Assembly: GCF_006385705.1 (NCBI RefSeq)
Contig: NZ_VFRQ01000001.1
Coordinates: forward strand, 248,001-312,000
Direction: 5' to 3'
Length of the DNA stretch: 64,000 nt
Source of the DNA: Pontibacter mangrovi
Lineage (GTDB): Bacteria > Bacteroidota > Bacteroidia > Cytophagales > Hymenobacteraceae
Shown here: positions 60,971 to 64,000 of the stretch, piece by piece
How the letters are laid out: each line of letters starts with the position of its first letter
How positions within the stretch are numbered: position 1 is the stretch's first letter
The notes under the pieces: generated by a model
Databases searched by the model: none
The model's input: the letters and a program-made list of their open reading frames with translations, nothing else
What the model was told of the DNA's origin: nothing
Made by a program: the position numbers and the translations under genes

Positions 60971-63193
60971 ATGCCGAAACGTATACTCCTGCTCTTCCTC
61001 TTCTTTTTAAGCGTTACCGTTACGGCAAGGGCCACGCATATTGTCGGTGGCGAGTTTGAGATGCAGCACCTGAGCGGTTATAACTACAAACTCAGCCTGA
61101 ACCTATACTTTGACGCTGTGCACGGCAGCTCGGGCGCCAAAGACAGCTATGTGTCCATCAATGTATTCAGCAAAGCCTCCAATGCCTTTGTAGGTCGGTT
61201 CAACCTCAGCCTAAGCAGTGTAACAAGGGTGCCTTATACCAATATAGACTGCACGGTGGGAGAGCTGGTGACCGATAAAAGGGTTTATACTTCTAACATT
61301 TACCTCGACCCAAACCTCTACAACCTGCCCGAAGGCTATTACATTACCTGGGAGCGGTGCTGCCGCAACCATACCATTAACAATATTATAGACCCTGATG
61401 CCGCGGCACAGGTTTTCTATATGGAGTTTCCACCAGTTGTAAAGAAGGGGCAGTTTTTCCAGAACTCCTCTCCCATCCTTTTCCCACCGCTTAGCGACTA
61501 TGCCTGCGTGGATCAGCTGTTTTATTACGAGTTTAACGGCACCGACCCGGATGGCGACTCCCTGGTGTACAGCATGGTCACGCCGCTGAATGGCTATACC
61601 TCTGCAGATCTGCCCGCCTACTATGATTTGAATACTTTTCCGCCGGTGTATTATGTAACGCCGCAGCCAGCGCCATACCCCACAGTGCCCTGGCGCCCCG
61701 GCTACAGCACAGTTGACCAGATCCACGGCTCGCCGGCAATAAATATTGATGCCAAAACTGGCTTGCTCACAATGCGCCCGGCACAGAAAGGGCTTTTTGT
61801 ATTCGGCGTCAAGATAGAAGAGTACCGCGACGGCACGAAGCTGGGTGAGGTGCGCCGCGAATTTCAGGTGCTGGTGCTGGAGTGCCCGAATAACCAAGCC
61901 CCGCAGGTCATGCTAAGAGAGCCCGATTCTAAAGCGCTTTACCAAGAGGGACAGGTTTTGCGCATCAACTCCAGAGAAGCCACTAGGTGCATGGAGATAC
62001 TTTTTACGGACCCTAACCTGAGTGAGTACGTGGAGTTACGGGCGAAGCCGGTTAACTTTTCAGAGGCTGGTTTCACGGTCTCGGGTCCATCCAGTGGAAT
62101 AATCAACCAAGGCGCAGCCACAGATACCCTCCGGGCAACCCTTTGCTTTGAAGAGTGCTTCGATACGAAAGGAAAGGTCTACCAACTGGACTTGATCGTG
62201 AAGGACGATGGCTGCAGCCTCCCAAAACAGGACACCGTGCGGCTCAGCTTTTCCATCGCCCCACCTCCCGACTCACCTCCTACCCTTTCACTCTCCACCA
62301 CCACCCGTAGATTTGAAGTAAGGCAAGGCGATCAGATCAACTTTGAGGTGCTTGGGCTGGATCCCGATGATGACATGGTATACTTATCGGCAACCGGCAG
62401 GGACTTTGACATGAGCAGCCAGAACATACGCTTTGAGAGCGGAAACGGCGCAGGCGAAACCAGCTCACCATTTGTATGGGACATCACCTGCGAGACAATG
62501 AAACAGCAGCTGTATACTGTTGATTTTATGCTGCGCACCACCGTCTGCGGCCAGGAAACCGTCCGGAAAGAAACCATTGAGGTTGTACCTGTCTCAGACA
62601 ACCAGGCCCCTATACTTTCTGCGGATAATCCCGCGCTGACCTACACTCTTAAGCTTAATGAAGCCTTTGAACTGAACTTGTCAGGCCTCGATATAGACCA
62701 GGACAACCTGCGGATGGAGGCTGCCGGAGAGGGATTTAACCTGGAGGAGTACGGAATGCAGTTTACAGGATCAGGTACGGCCGGAGCTGCCAACGGAAAG
62801 TTTACCTGGCTGCCAGCCTGTCCTAAAACGGAAGACGAGGTACTGCGCGTCAATTTCATACTTCAGGAAGAAAACTGTGCCCCTAAGCCGCAACAGCTGA
62901 CCGTAGAGTTTCGGGTGGAGGTGCCTAAGGTGGGCAGTTATGTGCCGCCCAACATCTTTACGCCTAACGGCGATGGCAAGAACGACTTCTTTGAAATACC
63001 CGGCCTGCCACAGGAGTTCTGCTCGGCCACCTTCCAAAACATCCGTATTTACAACCGCTGGGGCCGTGAAGTATACCGGAGCACAGACAGCGCCTTTAAG
63101 TGGGACGGTGCCAACCTGAACGACGGCGTATACTTCTACATGATCGATTTTAACACGACCACCTACAAAGGCAGCGTGACATTGGTGCGATAA
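60971..63193 (+). CDS. T9SS cargo protein with gliding-motility (CHU_C) C-terminal domain
   Basis: A 740-residue surface protein. Signal peptide 1-22 (ending TARA), then large beta-rich regions including an ERCCRNHTINN cysteine pair and repeated Ig/cadherin-like stretches containing LDPDDDM and LDIDQDN. The last ~90 residues are the type B sorting domain: PPNIFTPNGDGKNDFFEIPGL, IRIYNRWGREVYRS, LNDGVYFYMIDF, ending KGSVTLVR. This directs export by the type 9 secretion system. The role could be adhesion or substrate binding; not readable. Confidence 0.9.
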   Translation: MPKRILLLFLFFLSVTVTARATHIVGGEFEMQHLSGYNYKLSLNLYFDAVHGSSGAKDSYVSINVFSKASNAFVGRFNLSLSSVTRVPYTNIDCTVGELVTDKRVYTSNIYLDPNLYNLPEGYYITWERCCRNHTINNIIDPDAAAQVFYMEFPPVVKKGQFFQNSSPILFPPLSDYACVDQLFYYEFNGTDPDGDSLVYSMVTPLNGYTSADLPAYYDLNTFPPVYYVTPQPAPYPTVPWRPGYSTVDQIHGSPAINIDAKTGLLTMRPAQKGLFVFGVKIEEYRDGTKLGEVRREFQVLVLECPNNQAPQVMLREPDSKALYQEGQVLRINSREATRCMEILFTDPNLSEYVELRAKPVNFSEAGFTVSGPSSGIINQGAATDTLRATLCFEECFDTKGKVYQLDLIVKDDGCSLPKQDTVRLSFSIAPPPDSPPTLSLSTTTRRFEVRQGDQINFEVLGLDPDDDMVYLSATGRDFDMSSQNIRFESGNGAGETSSPFVWDITCETMKQQLYTVDFMLRTTVCGQETVRKETIEVVPVSDNQAPILSADNPALTYTLKLNEAFELNLSGLDIDQDNLRMEAAGEGFNLEEYGMQFTGSGTAGAANGKFTWLPACPKTEDEVLRVNFILQEENCAPKPQQLTVEFRVEVPKVGSYVPPNIFTPNGDGKNDFFEIPGLPQEFCSATFQNIRIYNRWGREVYRSTDSAFKWDGANLNDGVYFYMIDFNTTTYKGSVTLVR

Positions 63194-63274
63194 AGAGTAC
63201 AGGAAAAGATGTGTAAAACTTCAAACCTAGTGTTTAAGTTTTGATGGCACTACAGAACAGTACCAAGCTAATTA

Positions 63275-63901
63275 TCAAACACTAAACATCAGCACAAAAT
63301 ATAAACCCAGCCACAGGAAATCCATGAAATGCCAATAGCTGTTCAGCATGGAAAGCTGCAGCCGCCTGAAAGGGTCGCGTATAAAAACCAGGCTGCGGAC
63401 GCTGTCGCTGTTGACGTAGATGGTTTTGAATACCATAAAGGAAAGGAAAATGATGCCACCCGTTAAGTGCAGGATGTGCAGCGCGGAGATCAGGTACAGG
63501 TAGGTGCCGGATGTTTTACCGGTAAAATAGATGCCTGTTCGGGCCAGTTCGTTCCAGCCCAGCAGCTGCGCCCCGATAAACAGAAGCCCTAGAAACAAAG
63601 TAGCGGATAAATAGCGGGCCATTTTACGGAGCTTCTCTTTCTTGTACAGGCGTGGCACCCTGGAAATGGTGTAGCTGCTGAAAAGGAGCAAAACCGTGCT
63701 GACGCTGAAGAATTTGGGCAATTCCGAAAGGCCCTCCGGAAAACCGCCTGTGCGTACAAAGGCTATCACAAGTATAAAGAACAGCACCCCGATGCCTACC
63801 ATGCTCAGGTACAGCAGCATTCGGATAGGGTGCATCTTCTCTATCCGCTTAAATGCCGATCTCTGCTTGGGGTTTACTTGATTCTTCTTATCCTGGTTCA
63901 T
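63275..63901 (-). CDS. Haem-copper oxidase subunit III family protein
   Basis: A 208-residue membrane protein with about five helices. Family features include HILHLTGGIIFLSFMVF and the C-terminal NSYWHFMDFLWLGLYFVLMF typical of cytochrome c/quinol oxidase subunit III. ATG 63901 is chosen; a frame 17 codons longer from 63952 adds a charged stretch. Other oxidase subunits are not in the window and may lie beyond the right end. It is separated by 81 bp from the convergent T9SS cargo gene. Confidence 0.85.
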   Translation of the reverse strand: MNQDKKNQVNPKQRSAFKRIEKMHPIRMLLYLSMVGIGVLFFILVIAFVRTGGFPEGLSELPKFFSVSTVLLLFSSYTISRVPRLYKKEKLRKMARYLSATLFLGLLFIGAQLLGWNELARTGIYFTGKTSGTYLYLISALHILHLTGGIIFLSFMVFKTIYVNSDSVRSLVFIRDPFRRLQLSMLNSYWHFMDFLWLGLYFVLMFSV

Positions 63902-64000
63902 CCTCTGCTCCGTTGTCCTGCGCTGCGCGGCTATTTCTGTGAATAAACGCACCGCACCCTGTTTTGTAGTAATTTATACTTTTGCAACGATGTTATAGTT

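Overview
The window looks like chromosomal DNA of a Bacteroidota bacterium of the Cytophagales, most likely a Pontibacter-like member of the Hymenobacteraceae. Family names come from recognition of the proteins, not from a search. The evidence is a type 9 secretion (CHU_C type) sorting domain on a large surface protein, a PorE-like OmpA protein, Bat (aerotolerance) genes, lineage-typical families (DUF4296, DUF3822, DUF1573, FMN-binding glutamate synthase), almost no Shine-Dalgarno sequences, and several promoters of the Bacteroidota type (TTG, about 20 nt, TAnnTTTG). I see no rRNA, tRNA, CRISPR array, insertion sequence or prophage. Gene density is high and most of the window reads as ordinary core and housekeeping genome.

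Layout. 0-2.3 kb: a GNAT fragment, an alanine/ornithine-type PLP racemase and a tandem universal stress protein. 2.4-8.5 kb: a complete seven-gene mrpABCDEFG cation/proton antiporter operon. 8.4-12.5 kb: a metallophosphatase, a ClC chloride transporter with CBS domains, and menC. 12.7-16.1 kb: egtB and egtD (ergothioneine) with a linked class I aminotransferase. 16.3-20.5 kb: a MATE exporter, a DUF922 protease-like protein, a FAD/Rieske oxidoreductase and csaA. 20.5-23.7 kb: a DUF4296 lipoprotein divergent from a DUF58/membrane protein/BatA operon. 23.8-32.6 kb: single genes including a YggS-like PLP protein, GDPD, a RecD-like helicase, a thioesterase, two Nudix hydrolases, coaD and pyrE. 32.7-38.8 kb: the minus-strand units queE to porE-like, and lepA, CYTH, folD.

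39-45.7 kb holds a fused acyl-CoA mutase (IcmF), an Rnk/GreA-like factor with an FMN glutamate synthase, and three very short genes (59, 49 and 43 codons). 45.7-50.3 kb is a tetR-tolC-emrA-emrB efflux operon whose promoter carries a near-perfect palindrome between its -33 and -7 boxes, so TetR probably represses its own operon. 50.5-57.2 kb holds FKBP, glutamate dehydrogenase, a SIMPL protein and an M61 peptidase, interspersed with three paralogous small proteins of unknown function. 57.4-64 kb holds an NlpC/P60 peptidase, a small membrane protein, a candidate structured RNA or small-ORF unit on the minus strand, DUF2147, a GreA-like factor, the T9SS cargo protein and a haem-copper oxidase subunit III.

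The most unusual features are: (i) a strong excess of the heptamer AAGTATA/TATACTT throughout, inside genes and between them (about 95 copies counted by eye against about 8 expected); (ii) the candidate minus-strand RNA at 58.50-58.87 kb with promoter, Shine-Dalgarno, 22-codon frame, hairpin and terminator; (iii) the three-member orphan paralogue family at 51-57 kb; (iv) an inverted AATCCTG repeat element between queE and folD.
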